DNA of 64,000 bases from Cryomorphaceae bacterium (GTDB lineage: Bacteria; Bacteroidota; Bacteroidia; Flavobacteriales; ECT2AJA-044). The number at the start of each line of letters is the position of its first letter. Positions within the stretch are counted from its first letter, which is position 1. Of this stretch, positions 27,192 through 37,212 are shown one piece after another. Both the position numbers and the translations under genes were made by a program. The stretch covers positions 62,001 to 126,000 of the forward strand of contig CP059070.1 in the NCBI GenBank assembly GCA_017798125.1, written 5' to 3'. The notes under the pieces are model-generated. The model ran no database searches. It was given only the letters and a program-made list of their open reading frames with translations, and was not told the origin of the DNA.

Positions 27192-27651
27192 GATCTATGA
27201 GTTCATCTGTATTTAACTCTTCAGGTATAACGGATTGGTCTCCCAGAACATCGGCCAGTGGAACAAGGACAAATGCTCGTTCGTTCATCCGAGGATGGGG
27301 CAAAGATAATGAGTCGCTTTCCCAGTTCTTACCCGACCAAGTGAGCAAATCAATGTCGATGGGTCGATCCTCGTAGGGAGCACCATCGGCCCGTCTAGGG
27401 CGACCCCTCATTCGCTCTCCTTCCAACACATAGCTTAGCGCTTCTTCAGGTGCTAAGGATGTTCTCCACACTACTACGGCATTTTCAAAGGCTTCCGAAC
27501 TATCAAAACCCATGGGCGGGTTTCCATAGCGATGAGAACGAGCGGTAACCGTTCCGGACTGGTTCAGATAATTTACCGCCCAGCGCAGGTGCTCTTCTCG
27601 GTCTCCCATGTTGGATCCCAATGCGACGTAGTATTCGTGTGTTGCGGTCAC
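27178..27651 (-). CDS. folK: 6-hydroxymethyl-7,8-dihydropterin pyrophosphokinase
   Basis: Pyrophosphorylates hydroxymethyl-dihydropterin for folate synthesis. The 157-residue protein has VALGSNMGDREEHLRWAV at the start and the HPPK signature EDRPIDIDLLTW at about residues 91-102, with normal length. The only start compatible with the N-terminal strand is GTG at 27651, just 4 nt after a perfect -7 box, so the message may be leaderless. It overlaps the kinase gene downstream by 14 nt. Confidence 0.93.
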   Translation of the reverse strand: MTATHEYYVALGSNMGDREEHLRWAVNYLNQSGTVTARSHRYGNPPMGFDSSEAFENAVVVWRTSLAPEEALSYVLEGERMRGRPRRADGAPYEDRPIDIDLLTWSGKNWESDSLSLPHPRMNERAFVLVPLADVLGDQSVIPEELNTDELIDLGSL

Positions 27652-27655
27652 AGCG

Positions 27656-27663
27656 CAAAGATA
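27656..27663 (-). promoter_or_regulatory. -7 promoter element of folK-dNK
   Basis: Reverse-strand TATCTTTG, an exact match, ending 4 nt before the folK GTG. At the usual spacing, transcription would begin at or next to the start codon. Confidence 0.6.
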
Positions 27664-27720
27664 GACTTCTCAGAGCGCTAGGGAATTCATAACTTGCCTT
27701 TGCATTCTAAATCATTCGCC

Positions 27721-29469
27721 ATGCGTCAGTTCCTGAAATTCTCCCTGGCCACTGTCGTCGGGATTTTTCTTTTTTCTCTACTCTCGTTTCTCATTTTATT
27801 GGCCATCGCCAGTACTGGAAGTGAGGAGGTTAAATTGAAAGATGATCACGTACTCAAGCTAAATCTCAACGGTCTTATTTACGACCGAACGACGGAAAGC
27901 CCTTTTGAAAACTTTGACCCCTTCAGCGGGGAAATTACCGAAGCCATTGGCCTACACGATCTCGTAGATCAAATCGAGAAGGCCAAGGACCACGATAAGA
28001 TTAAGGGAATACTCCTTGAAATCACCTTTCCTCAAACCGGTTATGCCAGTCTTCGAGAAATCCGCCGAGCATTGGAAGACTTTCGTTCCAGCGGTAAGTT
28101 TGTGTACGCCTACAGCGAAGGCTACACCCAAAGAGCTTATTACTTGGCCTCTGTAGCGGATAGCGTATTGTTGAATCCCGAAGGGGCAATGGAATTTAAA
28201 GGTCTTCAAGCGCAGGTTGGATTCCCCTTGGATTTCTTAGCCAAAATTGGCGTAGAGCCCCAGGTCATCCGCCATGGAAAATTCAAGAGTGCCGTTGAAC
28301 CGTATCTGCGCAACGATATGTCTCCGGCGAACAAAGAACAAACGGAGGCTTTTATCGGATCTATTTGGGATGCGACCATTGACCAAATTGCGGAAAGTCG
28401 TGAAATGAGTGCGGACGAACTCAACGCTGCCGCGGATAGTTTTGCCGTTTTCTTAGGGGAAGATGCCCTAGATGCTGGTTTGGTTGACGCTTTGACCTAT
28501 AGGGATGAAGTGTACTCTATGGTGCGCGGCCAACTCGAGCAAGAAGAAGATGAAGAAGCGCGATTTCTCAGTTTAAGTGAATTGAAAAATGTGAAAGCCT
28601 CAAGCCCGGTCACCACCGATTACATTGCTGTGATCTATGCGCAAGGGGATATCATTTCGGGAGAAGGATCTGAATATCAAATTGGATCGGGCCGAATTTC
28701 CAGAGCTATTCGAAAGGCTCGTCGAGATGATAAAGTTAAAGCCATTGTTCTTCGGGTAAACTCTCCAGGTGGAGATGCCCTGGCATCTGACGTTATTCTT
28801 CGCGAAATGGAAAAAGCGAAGGCCGAAAAACCGGTCATTGTTTCCATGGGTGACTTGGCGGCTTCAGGCGGCTATTACATTAGCTGTAAAGCAGACCACA
28901 TTTTCGCGGAACCAACAACGATCACAGGGTCCATCGGAGTGTTTGGAGTTTTGTTCAACCCGGAAGAATTACTCAACAATAAAATGGGCATCCACTTCGA
29001 TCAAGTTGTCACCAATGCCCACGCTGATTTTGGTGATCCTACCCGTGGATTGAACGATTTCGAATATGCGCGAATCCAGCACATCATTGAAGATATTTAT
29101 GCAGACTTCATTGGCCATGTGGCCGAAGGCCGAGCTATGGATGTTGCCGATGTAGACAGCATTGGTCAAGGACGTGTTTGGAGCGGTGCGGACGCCCTGG
29201 AAATCGGTCTCGTGGACGAACTTGGGGGAATCAACGAAGCACTCGCCTTAGCAGCAGAACGCGGAGAAGTTGAGAAGTACCGAATTATGTCCCTACCGGA
29301 ACGTAAGGATCCCATCCAAGAGCTCATCGAAGAGTTGACCGGGAGCATGGAGGTTCGTGCGATGAAAAACAAACTAGGACCGCTCTATCCGTACTTCGAG
29401 CAGATGGAACATATTCAACACATGCATGGGTACCAGGCCCGCATGCCATTTACACTAGAGCTGCGATAA
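27721..29469 (+). CDS. sppA: Signal peptide peptidase SppA, 67K type
   Basis: Inner-membrane serine protease that degrades cleaved signal peptides. The 582-residue protein has one N-terminal membrane segment (about 6-27) and two S49 domains. The N-terminal domain carries the Lys base region (RHGKFKSAVEPYLRNDMSP, near residue 185) and the C-terminal domain the nucleophile (MGDLAASGGYYISCKAD, Ser near residue 381), the split Lys/Ser dyad of the long form. ATG 27721 begins MRQFLKFSLA; the TTG nine codons upstream overlaps TGCCTTTG (27695-27702), a near-consensus -7 box. Confidence 0.95.
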   Translation: MRQFLKFSLATVVGIFLFSLLSFLILLAIASTGSEEVKLKDDHVLKLNLNGLIYDRTTESPFENFDPFSGEITEAIGLHDLVDQIEKAKDHDKIKGILLEITFPQTGYASLREIRRALEDFRSSGKFVYAYSEGYTQRAYYLASVADSVLLNPEGAMEFKGLQAQVGFPLDFLAKIGVEPQVIRHGKFKSAVEPYLRNDMSPANKEQTEAFIGSIWDATIDQIAESREMSADELNAAADSFAVFLGEDALDAGLVDALTYRDEVYSMVRGQLEQEEDEEARFLSLSELKNVKASSPVTTDYIAVIYAQGDIISGEGSEYQIGSGRISRAIRKARRDDKVKAIVLRVNSPGGDALASDVILREMEKAKAEKPVIVSMGDLAASGGYYISCKADHIFAEPTTITGSIGVFGVLFNPEELLNNKMGIHFDQVVTNAHADFGDPTRGLNDFEYARIQHIIEDIYADFIGHVAEGRAMDVADVDSIGQGRVWSGADALEIGLVDELGGINEALALAAERGEVEKYRIMSLPERKDPIQELIEELTGSMEVRAMKNKLGPLYPYFEQMEHIQHMHGYQARMPFTLELR

Positions 29470-29473
29470 TCGG

Positions 29474-30154
29474 ATGTCGGATTCTGACAAGCGCCGCGCG
29501 CAACAGATTTACCTCTTTTTAGCCGCACTGTTCGTTACAGCCTTAGTGGCGTGCAACCTCATTGCCAATAAGTTTATCTCGATCGACTTGGGCTTCAAGA
29601 CTTTCGTGATTTCAGCAGGGGTCTTGCCCTACCCCATAACCTTTTTGATCACAGATATTCTTAGCGAAATCTACGGTAGAAAGCGAACCAACGAAGTCGT
29701 TTATGCCGGTTTTGCCGCGAGCCTTTTTGTGCTGTTTATTCTTTGGCTGGGCCATCAATTCCCCGCGATTGAAGGCTCGCCAGTGAACGATGATCAGTAC
29801 GGAACTGTCTTTCAAAATTCGTGGCGGGTGATTTCAGCATCCATGTTGGCCTACCTGGCTGCCCAGCTCGTCGATATCCGCATCTTTCACTTCTGGAAGA
29901 ACCTAACCAAGGGAAAACACCTCTGGTTGCGGAATAACTTCAGCACCGTATTCTCCCAGCTCGTAGACACAACACTGGTGGTGAGCGTGATCTTCATTGG
30001 GATTGCTCCGGTTGCCGACATCGGGCAGATGATTTGGGACGGTTGGACCTTCAAAATCCTGTGCGCTGTTCTGGACACGATCTTGATTTATGCCGCGGTA
30101 GGGTGGTTTAAAAAGCGGTTTGCTTTAGCTCATGGTCAAGAATTAAACTGGTAA
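29474..30154 (+). CDS. yhhQ: Queuosine precursor transporter (YhhQ/VUT family)
   Basis: Predicted importer of queuine-pathway precursors such as preQ0/preQ1. The 226-residue protein has about six membrane segments and family motifs ALVACNLIANKFISID, LPYPITFLITDILSEIYGRKRTNEVVY and LRNNFSTVFSQLVDTTLVV. It begins 4 nt after sppA. QueD at 9 kb suggests that both synthesis and salvage routes to queuosine may be present. Confidence 0.92.
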   Translation: MSDSDKRRAQQIYLFLAALFVTALVACNLIANKFISIDLGFKTFVISAGVLPYPITFLITDILSEIYGRKRTNEVVYAGFAASLFVLFILWLGHQFPAIEGSPVNDDQYGTVFQNSWRVISASMLAYLAAQLVDIRIFHFWKNLTKGKHLWLRNNFSTVFSQLVDTTLVVSVIFIGIAPVADIGQMIWDGWTFKILCAVLDTILIYAAVGWFKKRFALAHGQELNW

Positions 30155-30155
30155 A

Positions 30156-30956
30156 TCAGTCCACGGTCAGCTCCACAATCAGCCCCTCGTTGTTCCGAAC
30201 ATTAAAAACCGCGTTGTCCCCAAAGATTAAGTACTGACCCTTGATCCCGGTCAATGCTCCTTCGAAGCGCTCCACTTTCTGAAGATTCAAGCTTTTGGTT
30301 TTCGACGGATAGGCTTCAACGGGATATTCAATATCCGTAATACTATCGTCATCAATCACGTACTGTCGGAGTTCTTCGTCAAGGAGCTTTGAGACGCGGT
30401 GCTTTTCGGACCGTAGGTCCAGATCAGGAACGTCATTCTTGAGCATTCTTTGCCAAGCCGTCTTATCGTTCAAGTACTCCTTGAGCGCTACTTCAATAGC
30501 ACCCGCCAAGTACCTATTCGGCGTTTCCGCCAGTTGTATGGCGTAACTCGCGCCTTGGTCAATCCAACGGGTCGGCACTTGCTGCTTTCTGGTCACGCCC
30601 ACTTTAAGGCCGCTGGAAACCGCCAAATAAACGATGTGCGGCTGAAGCTGATTGGCCTTCTCCCATTCTAGATCTCGATCTTCAATCCCGAGGTGAGCCT
30701 GAGACCTTTCGGGATGGAAGATGGGATCTCCAGCTTGAGGCTTTTCCCAAAAACAGTTGTAGCAAAAATTCTGACGATAGGTCTTGGTCTTCATCTCGCC
30801 GCAAAAGCAGCGTATTTGGCCCGTATAGTGAAGACCCAAAGTCCGACCTATAAAATCGTTCATGTACAACTCGTGTTCACCGAGCCTGAGCGTGTATTTG
30901 GTGGGAGTATCGAGTTCCGTTTTCATCTTGGCCAAAGGCCCCGTATAGCTTTCCAT
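30156..30956 (-). CDS. DUF2797 family protein
   Basis: A 266-residue cytoplasmic protein matching the DUF2797 family: four cysteines in two CxC/CxxC-type pairs (IRCFCGEMK and FCYNCFWEKP, about residues 49-70) look like a zinc site, followed by YLAVSSGLKVGVTRKQQVPTRWIDQGA, which recalls the GIY-YIG-like opening seen in this family. No enzymatic role is established. Convergent with the queuosine transporter, and divergent from the GH3 gene by 57 nt. Confidence 0.85.
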   Translation of the reverse strand: MESYTGPLAKMKTELDTPTKYTLRLGEHELYMNDFIGRTLGLHYTGQIRCFCGEMKTKTYRQNFCYNCFWEKPQAGDPIFHPERSQAHLGIEDRDLEWEKANQLQPHIVYLAVSSGLKVGVTRKQQVPTRWIDQGASYAIQLAETPNRYLAGAIEVALKEYLNDKTAWQRMLKNDVPDLDLRSEKHRVSKLLDEELRQYVIDDDSITDIEYPVEAYPSKTKSLNLQKVERFEGALTGIKGQYLIFGDNAVFNVRNNEGLIVELTVD

Positions 30957-31013
30957 TCGCCTGAAATAGGATTTACAACAATGACTATCTTAGACGTCCA
31001 AGTTACGCATTCG

Positions 31014-32537
31014 ATGCCGGTAAAATTTCCTTTGATTAACAACGTCATGGCTTGGGTCATGAAGAAGCGCTTCCACGAGATTGAGCTCTTCATGAAGTAC
31101 CCGCTTGAGGTCCAGCGGGAATGGCAGATGAAGCTGGTCCGAAGTGCGCGGGAGACCGAATACGGACTGCACCACGGATTTGAGGATATCCGCAACTACG
31201 AGGATTACCGCAACCGCGTCCCCATTGTCAGCTATGAAGATTTAGTCCCACTCATCGACCGTCAGCGTAAAGGAGAACAGAACATTCTTTGGCCGACAGA
31301 GATCAAGTGGTTCGCTAAATCCAGCGGGACCACGGCACAGCGGGAGTAAATTTTACCCGTTTCACAAGAGAGCTTGGAGGAATGTCACTTGAATACGGGA
31401 AAGGACATGCTTTCAATTTATTGCAATCTCAACCCCAATACGCAGATGTTCTCGGGGAAGAGCTTGATGATGGCTGGGAGCGCTACGAGCATCGACCCTT
31501 CGAACAACAGCTACTACGGGGATTTGAGTGCTATCCTCGTGAACAACCTTCCCTTCTGGGCGGACTTCTTGAGCACCCCGGACAACAAAACGGCGCTTAT
31601 CGAAAATTTCGAGGAGAAGCTCGACAAAACCGTCGAAATCACCATCAAGGAGAATGTGACCTCCCTTACTGGGGTTCCCTCCTGGATGCTGGTCACCTGC
31701 CACAAGGTCCTTGAGGCAACGGGTAAAGACAATCTATTGGAAGTCTGGCCTGATTTGGAATTGTTTATTCACGGGGGTGTTGCGTTTACGCCCTACAGGG
31801 AGCAATTCAAACAGCTGATCCCTCGGGACGATATGCACTACATCGAAACCTACAACGCCTCCGAGGGTTTCTTTGCCATCAAGGATCAACTCGATTCAGA
31901 TGACATGCTCCTGATGCTGGACTACGGAATATTTTATGAGTTCTTGCCCGAAGGGGAATGGCTTTCTGATTCGCCAAAGGCCATCGGCTTGGATGAAGTG
32001 GTCATTGGACAGCAATACGCCGTGATAATCAGCACCAATGCGGGACTGTGGCGCTACAAAATTGGAGACACCATCGAATTCACGTCGCTCTACCCCTTCC
32101 GCATCCGGATTACAGGCCGCACAAAGTACTTCATCAACGCCTTTGGGGAGGAGCTCATACAAGACAATGCGGAGCGCGCCTTAGCCATCGCCTGCGAAAA
32201 AACCGGTGCGCAAGTGCGCGAATATACCGGTGGACCCGTTTATATGAAGGATGGCGCAAGCGGAGCTCACGAATGGGTCATAGAATTTGAGCGAGAGCCC
32301 AAAGACTTGAGTTTCTTTGTTGATGCCTTTGATTCCACCCTCAAAGTACTGAATACGGACTACGAAGCTAAACGACACAAAAACATGGCCCTGCAACCGC
32401 CTGTTGTGCACATTGCCCGTCCGGGACTCTTTTTTGAATGGATGAAGCAGCGTGGCAAATTGGGTGGCCAAAACAAAGTTCCGCGCCTAGCCAACCATCG
32501 GGACTACCTCAGTGAGCTGATTGAAATGAATCAATGA
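31014..32537 (+). pseudogene. GH3 family acyl-adenylating enzyme, interrupted by an in-frame stop
   Basis: Homologue of plant GH3 acyl-acid amido synthetases (ANL superfamily), common in Bacteroidota with unknown substrate. It starts MPVKFPLINNVM at 31014. Frame and similarity continue to 32537 (507 residues if read through, the normal length), but a TAA at 31347-31349 follows KWFAKSSGTTAQRE. The family has SKFIPVSQ-like residues here; the DNA gives that SKF in the +1 frame between an extra G (31341-31343) and a missing T (31351-31354), so two compensating one-base indels explain the stop. The downstream part shows ETYNASEGFFA and YKIGDTIEFTSLYPFRI. It could be real decay or a homopolymer sequencing error. 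Confidence 0.8.
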
Positions 32538-33349
32538 CGAAGTCTATTTACTTCTTAGTCTTCCTTTTGGCCCTCACGGGCCGATATACCCTTGCACAGG
32601 ACCTACAACTCCGCTGGGAGAAGTCTCTTGATATTGACCCCGCTCAGGATTTCGGAGTTGATCGCTTCGGTAACGCATACTTACTCCAGGGTGAGGAAAT
32701 CGTAAAAATTGACAGCAAGGCGGAAGTCCTGTACCGCTTTTCCGATCCCTCGTTTGACTCCATTACCTATGTGGACCCTTTCCTCAGCATGGACCTGCTG
32801 TTGTACTACCGCGACTTCTTCACGGTTCAGGTTCTAGATAACCGTTTGAACCCCATCATCAGCCCCATAAGACTAGACGATTACGGATTCTACGATGTCC
32901 AATGGGTGAAGACCACAGACCAACGCTCTTTGTGGTTCTACGATCAAAGTACAGACAAGCTGATCAAATGGAGTGTCCCCGACCAAAAGCCAGCTTTAGA
33001 AAGCCTCAACTTGAGTCAGGCCATTGGTCGTGAAGTCACGCCTTCTTACTTGCTGCAAACCATCAACCATGTCTACATCAACAACAGTGGTGAAGAGCTT
33101 TTGCAGTTTGACCTTTTCGGAAATTTCATCCGCGCCCTACCCATCTCAACGCCAGATGAATTTCAAGTAATGAACTATAAGGTGTATTACTTGACCGAAC
33201 AAGAACTCGTGATTTTCGACCCAAAGCTTCGCCAAGAAAAACGAGTTGCTCTACCCAACTTGGGTTCATGGAGCAAATATCAAATCACTGAAGAGTATGT
33301 GTATTTGCTAGGACAGAACCAGCTACACTACCTTAAAATAGGCCGTTGA
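32534..33349 (+). CDS. Exported protein of unknown function, possible beta-propeller
   Basis: A 271-residue protein with a signal peptide (about 1-21, ending in YTLAQ). The rest is rich in short strands with repeated patterns such as FGVDRFGNAYLLQGEEIVKID, DDYGFYDVQWVK and LQFDLFGNFIRALPI, which look like blades of a small propeller; this is inferred, not matched to a family. It overlaps the GH3 stop (ATGA), so it is coupled to that gene, and it overlaps the convergent kinase by 17 nt. Confidence 0.7.
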   Translation: MTKSIYFLVFLLALTGRYTLAQDLQLRWEKSLDIDPAQDFGVDRFGNAYLLQGEEIVKIDSKAEVLYRFSDPSFDSITYVDPFLSMDLLLYYRDFFTVQVLDNRLNPIISPIRLDDYGFYDVQWVKTTDQRSLWFYDQSTDKLIKWSVPDQKPALESLNLSQAIGREVTPSYLLQTINHVYINNSGEELLQFDLFGNFIRALPISTPDEFQVMNYKVYYLTEQELVIFDPKLRQEKRVALPNLGSWSKYQITEEYVYLLGQNQLHYLKIGR

Positions 33350-33947
33350 TTTCACCTTCAACGCGGTTAATCACACTACCTAGATCTTCTTGATTGTCGA
33401 TGAAATTCAAATCATCAACGTCAATGACCAAGAGCTTTCCCTTGTCATACTCGCTGATCCATGCTTCATAGCGCTCATTCAGGCGGTTCAAGTAATCAAT
33501 TCGAATACTCGATTCATATTCCCTACCCCTTTTCTGAATCTGATCCACCAGGGTCGGAACAGATGCTCTCAAATAGATCAGCATATCCGGTGAAGGGACA
33601 AAACTGTCCATGAGCTCGAAGAGGTTCATGTAGTTCTCAAAATCGCGACTGGTCATGAGCCCCATCGCGTGGAGGTTCGGCGCAAAAATATGGGCGTCCT
33701 CATAAATGGTACGGTCCTGGATCACATCCTTTCCGCTATCCCGTATCTCCTTTATCTGCGCAAATCTGCTGCGCAAAAAGTAAATCTGAAGATTGAAGGA
33801 CCACCGCTGCATCTCGTTGTAGAAATCATCCAAATACGGATTGTCATCCACATCTTCGAAATGAGGTGTCCAGTTGTAATGCTTGGAGAGTAATTTGGTC
33901 AGCGTGGTCTTTCCGGCGCCGATATTGCCGGCAATGGCGATGTGCAT
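33333..33947 (-). CDS. Deoxynucleoside kinase (canonical DRT motif)
   Basis: Phosphorylates deoxynucleosides, probably purines by similarity to bacterial deoxyadenosine/deoxyguanosine kinases. The 204-residue protein has P-loop AGNIGAGKTTLTKLL (about 5-19), the substrate motif QDRTIYEDAHIFA (about 77-89) and lid IQKRGREYESSIRIDYL. Unlike the paralogue at 26553-27191, the DRT Arg is intact. The hppA terminator lies just upstream, so it should have its own promoter, which I did not identify. Confidence 0.93.
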   Translation of the reverse strand: MHIAIAGNIGAGKTTLTKLLSKHYNWTPHFEDVDDNPYLDDFYNEMQRWSFNLQIYFLRSRFAQIKEIRDSGKDVIQDRTIYEDAHIFAPNLHAMGLMTSRDFENYMNLFELMDSFVPSPDMLIYLRASVPTLVDQIQKRGREYESSIRIDYLNRLNERYEAWISEYDKGKLLVIDVDDLNFIDNQEDLGSVINRVEGEINGLF

Positions 33948-33975
33948 ATCCCTTGGTTTGGTCCACGCTAAAATA

Positions 33976-34002
33976 TAAAAAAAGCCCCGCCAAAGCGGGG
34001 CC
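33976..34002 (-). terminator. Intrinsic terminator of hppA
   Basis: Perfect GC stem GCCCCGC/GCGGGGC with CAAA loop (33984-33990 with 33995-34001). In the leftward direction it is followed by seven T residues. It lies 26 nt after the hppA stop. Confidence 0.85.
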
Positions 34003-34027
34003 TTTCTATTCTATTTCGAGTGGTTGA

Positions 34028-36160
34028 TTAAGCCAATCCAGAAGCGATAACCAAGGCCACAACAGACATCAACTTAAGAAGGATGTTCAATGATGGACCA
34101 GAAGTATCCTTAAATGGATCTCCAACGGTATCTCCAGTTACCGCAGCTTTGTGCGCTTCGGTACCTTTCTTTCCTTGCTCCTCGAGCATTTTCTTGGCGT
34201 TATCCCAAGCTCCACCAGCATTCGACTGGAAGATCGCCATCAATACCCCTGCAGAAGTCACCCCTGCCAAAAGACCTCCTAGGGTCTCAGCACCAAAGGT
34301 ATATCCTACAATTACAGGAGCGGCAATCGCCAACAATCCCGGCATAATCATCTCGCGCAAAGAAGCACGGGTAGAAATATCAACACATTTGTCGTATTCC
34401 GCTTTTCCGTCCGCAGCGTCAAAGATGGCGCGATCCTCTGGAGTTGCTTTGCTGATGTCCGCATCGTATTTACGCATAACATCCAAAGCAGCCTTCAATT
34501 CAGGAATATTGTTGAACTGACGGCGTACCTCTTGAATCATTGCCATGGCCGCACGACCTACAGCACCCATAGAAAGGGCTGAGAATACAAATGGCAACAT
34601 CGCTCCAACGAGGAGACCCGCCATTACCTTAGGATTAGAAATGTCAATGGATTCAATACCTGCGGTCTGCATGAAGGCTGCGAACAAGGCCAAAGCCGTC
34701 AATGCAGCAGAGGCGATAGCAAATCCTTTTCCGATGGCAGCAGTAGTATTACCTACAGCATCCAATTTATCTGTACGCTCACGTACTTCAGGTGGCAATT
34801 CGCTCATTTCGGCGATACCTCCAGCGTTATCTGAAATAGGACCGTAAGCATCTACAGCCAACTGAATTCCCGTATTCGCCAACATACCTACAGCAGCGAT
34901 GGCAATACCGTACAATCCTGCGAAGTGGTGAGATACCATGATCGCAGCAGCGATGATCAAAATTGGAATAGCGGTACTCATCATACCTACTCCCAAACCG
35001 GCAATAATATTCGTCGCTGAACCCGTCTCAGACTGCTCTACGATATTGATTACTGGTTTCTTTCCGGTTCCAGTGTAGAACTCAGTGATGGAACCAACAC
35101 CAAGACCAGCTACCAAACCTGCAATCGTTGCCCAGAAAACGCCCATTGCAGAGTACTCAACACCTTTGAAGGTCCAAGCCTCTGGAAGCATCCAGGTAAT
35201 AATGAAGTAAGATGCAACGAGCATCATACCTGCAGAAATAAATTCACCGCGGTTCAATGCTGATTGGGGGTTACCACCTTCCTTCACACGAACGAAGAAT
35301 GTTCCCAAGATCGAAACAACGATTCCAACACCGGCCAAAGTCAATGGAAGCAATACAGCTCCAAGACCGTCAAACTGACCCGCAAAACCTGGAAGGGCTA
35401 CAAAGGCAGCTCCTAATACCATGGTTCCAATAATGGATCCAACGAATGACTCGAAAAGGTCAGCTCCCATTCCGGCAACATCACCTACGTTGTCTCCTAC
35501 GTTATCCGCAATCGTTGCAGGGTTCAATGGGTGATCCTCAGGAATACCCGCTTCAACTTTACCGACCAAGTCAGCACCTACATCAGCCGCTTTGGTGTAG
35601 ATACCTCCACCAACACGTGCAAACAAGGCAATAGATGAGGCTCCCAAAGAGAAGCCAGAGATGACATTCAATACTTTAGCAATTGACCATCCTTGTCCGC
35701 TGTAAAGCAAGAACAAGATGCTCAATCCAAGAACTCCGAGTCCAACAACACCAAGGCCCATTACAGATCCTCCGCCGAAGGCTACTTCCAAACCACGACC
35801 CAAAGAGGTACGAGCGGCTTGTGTCGTTCGAACGTTGGCTTTCGTTGCAATGCGCATTCCGATGAATCCGGCCAATCCAGAACAGATGGCACCGATGATA
35901 AAGGAAACGGCAACCATTGGGCTCGAATCCGCTTCGGTAGATCCTTTAAACGCCAATAGAGCGGCTACAGCCACTACGAAGATGGCCAAGATTCGGTATT
36001 CTGCCTTCAAAAACGCCATTGCCCCGTCGGCAATGTGCTTGGCAATTGTGGCCATTTTTTCGTCTCCTTCGTCTTGCTTAGAGACCCAAGCGCTGCGAAT
36101 AAATACGAACGCCAGTGCGATGATACCGAAGACCGGTAATACGTACACCAGATTTTCCAT
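34028..36160 (-). CDS. hppA: Membrane-bound ion-pumping pyrophosphatase, K+-dependent type
   Basis: Couples pyrophosphate hydrolysis to H+ or Na+ export across the inner membrane. The 710-residue protein has about 16 membrane segments. The substrate loop [35 protein letters not shown] is intact. [10 protein letters not shown] carries Ala where K+-independent enzymes have Lys, so the enzyme should need potassium. H+ against Na+ specificity was not resolved. It lies 21 nt after pdhB, so it may be co-transcribed with it. Confidence 0.96.
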   Translation of the reverse strand: MENLVYVLPVFGIIALAFVFIRSAWVSKQDEGDEKMATIAKHIADGAMAFLKAEYRILAIFVVAVAALLAFKGSTEADSSPMVAVSFIIGAICSGLAGFIGMRIATKANVRTTQAARTSLGRGLEVAFGGGSVMGLGVVGLGVLGLSILFLLYSGQGWSIAKVLNVISGFSLGASSIALFARVGGGIYTKAADVGADLVGKVEAGIPEDHPLNPATIADNVGDNVGDVAGMGADLFESFVGSIIGTMVLGAAFVALPGFAGQFDGLGAVLLPLTLAGVGIVVSILGTFFVRVKEGGNPQSALNRGEFISAGMMLVASYFIITWMLPEAWTFKGVEYSAMGVFWATIAGLVAGLGVGSITEFYTGTGKKPVINIVEQSETGSATNIIAGLGVGMMSTAIPILIIAAAIMVSHHFAGLYGIAIAAVGMLANTGIQLAVDAYGPISDNAGGIAEMSELPPEVRERTDKLDAVGNTTAAIGKGFAIASAALTALALFAAFMQTAGIESIDISNPKVMAGLLVGAMLPFVFSALSMGAVGRAAMAMIQEVRRQFNNIPELKAALDVMRKYDADISKATPEDRAIFDAADGKAEYDKCVDISTRASLREMIMPGLLAIAAPVIVGYTFGAETLGGLLAGVTSAGVLMAIFQSNAGGAWDNAKKMLEEQGKKGTEAHKAAVTGDTVGDPFKDTSGPSLNILLKLMSVVALVIASGLA

Positions 36161-36181
36161 GAAACTTTAGATTTGGGTTTA

Positions 36182-37162
36182 TTAAGAAATATATAATGCG
36201 CTCTTCACTGCTTTAACCACATCGTCCACCTGAGGAAGGAATTCTTCCACGAGTGTCGGGGCATAAGCCATAGGCGTGTCGAGCGTGTTGATTTTCTTGA
36301 CGGGAGCGTCAAGAAAGTCGAAAGCATATTTTTGAACCATGTAGGTCAATTCCGTAGAGATATTGGCTAGTGGCCAAGCCTCTTCGAGAACGATCATACG
36401 ATTGGTCTTTTTCACTGACTGAATAACTGTATCGTAGTCAATAGGACGAACTGAGCGCAAATCAATCACTTCGCACTCTATCCCTTCCTTAGCCAATTGC
36501 TCGGCTGCTGTAAAGGCGTGCTTAATGATCTTACCAAAAGAAACGATTGTCACGTGATTACCGGCTCGCTTGACTTCGGCTTTCCCAATTGGAATCAGGT
36601 ATTCACCTTCAGGTACCAAGCCTTTGTCTCCGTACATCTGCTCCGATTCCATCACCAAGACAGGATCATCATCGCGAATAGCACTCTTCAAAAGACCTTT
36701 AGCATCTTTTGGATCAGAAGGAACAACAACCTTCAAACCCGGGGTATTCGCATACCAGTTTTCGAAACTCTGGCTGTGGGTTGCTCCCAACTGCCCAGCA
36801 GATCCACTGGGCCCGCGAAATACGATTGGAATATTGAACTGACCACCAGACATCTGGTACATCTTCGCTGCGTTGCTGATGATCTGATCGATCCCAACAA
36901 GTGCAAAGTTGAAGGTCATGAATTCGATAATTGGTCGGAGTCCGTTCATGGCTGATCCTACACCGATACCGGCAAATCCAAGCTCCGCAATTGGGGTGTC
37001 GATCACACGCTTGGGCCCGAACTCATCGAGCATGCCCTTGGAAGCCTTGTAGGCCCCGTTGTATTCGGCAACTTCTTCACCCATGAGATAAACGCGCTCG
37101 TCGCGACGCATCTCTTCACTCATGGCTTCACAAACAGCTTCTCGGAATTGAATTTCCCTCAT
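36182..37162 (-). CDS. pdhB: Pyruvate dehydrogenase E1 component, beta subunit
   Basis: Beta half of the thiamine-dependent E1 enzyme in the pyruvate (or a branched 2-oxo acid) dehydrogenase complex. The 326-residue protein has YNGAYKASKGMLDEFGPKRVIDTPIAELGFAGIGVGSA, RGPSGSAGQLGATHSQ, and LEEAWPLANISTEL. The alpha subunit and E2 gene are not adjacent. A perfect -7 box lies 21 nt upstream of the start. Confidence 0.94.
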   Translation of the reverse strand: MREIQFREAVCEAMSEEMRRDERVYLMGEEVAEYNGAYKASKGMLDEFGPKRVIDTPIAELGFAGIGVGSAMNGLRPIIEFMTFNFALVGIDQIISNAAKMYQMSGGQFNIPIVFRGPSGSAGQLGATHSQSFENWYANTPGLKVVVPSDPKDAKGLLKSAIRDDDPVLVMESEQMYGDKGLVPEGEYLIPIGKAEVKRAGNHVTIVSFGKIIKHAFTAAEQLAKEGIECEVIDLRSVRPIDYDTVIQSVKKTNRMIVLEEAWPLANISTELTYMVQKYAFDFLDAPVKKINTLDTPMAYAPTLVEEFLPQVDDVVKAVKSALYIS

Positions 37163-37183
37163 TGTCCTCAGCGTTTAGGACGG

Positions 37184-37191
37184 CAAAAATA
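37184..37191 (-). promoter_or_regulatory. -7 promoter element of pdhB(-hppA)
   Basis: Reverse-strand TATTTTTG, an exact match. It lies back to back with the etfB element at 37205-37212, so the two divergent promoters share the 78-nt gap and their polymerase footprints would overlap. Confidence 0.6.
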
Positions 37192-37204
37192 AGAATTAAA
37201 TGAC

Positions 37205-37212
37205 TAAATTTG
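37205..37212 (+). promoter_or_regulatory. -7 promoter element of the etfBA operon
   Basis: TAAATTTG, an exact TAnnTTTG match, 28 nt before the etfB ATG at 37241. Confidence 0.6.

Noticed and set aside
26553-27651. A fused FolK-kinase protein
   Set aside because: folK has a proper stop (27178-27180) and the kinase begins in a different frame; they are overlapping but separate genes.
31335-31360. Programmed frameshifting or stop readthrough in the GH3 gene
   Set aside because: Two separate opposite shifts would be needed within about 13 nt, and there is no slippery site or downstream stem-loop that I can see; paired indels are simpler.
34028-36160. Possible horizontal transfer of hppA
   Set aside because: Codon use and composition look like the neighbours, and the gene is common in Bacteroidota; nothing visible supports transfer.
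35718-36170. Forward frame of 150 codons opposite hppA
   Set aside because: Low-complexity antisense of membrane segments; hppA motifs on the reverse strand account for the sequence.
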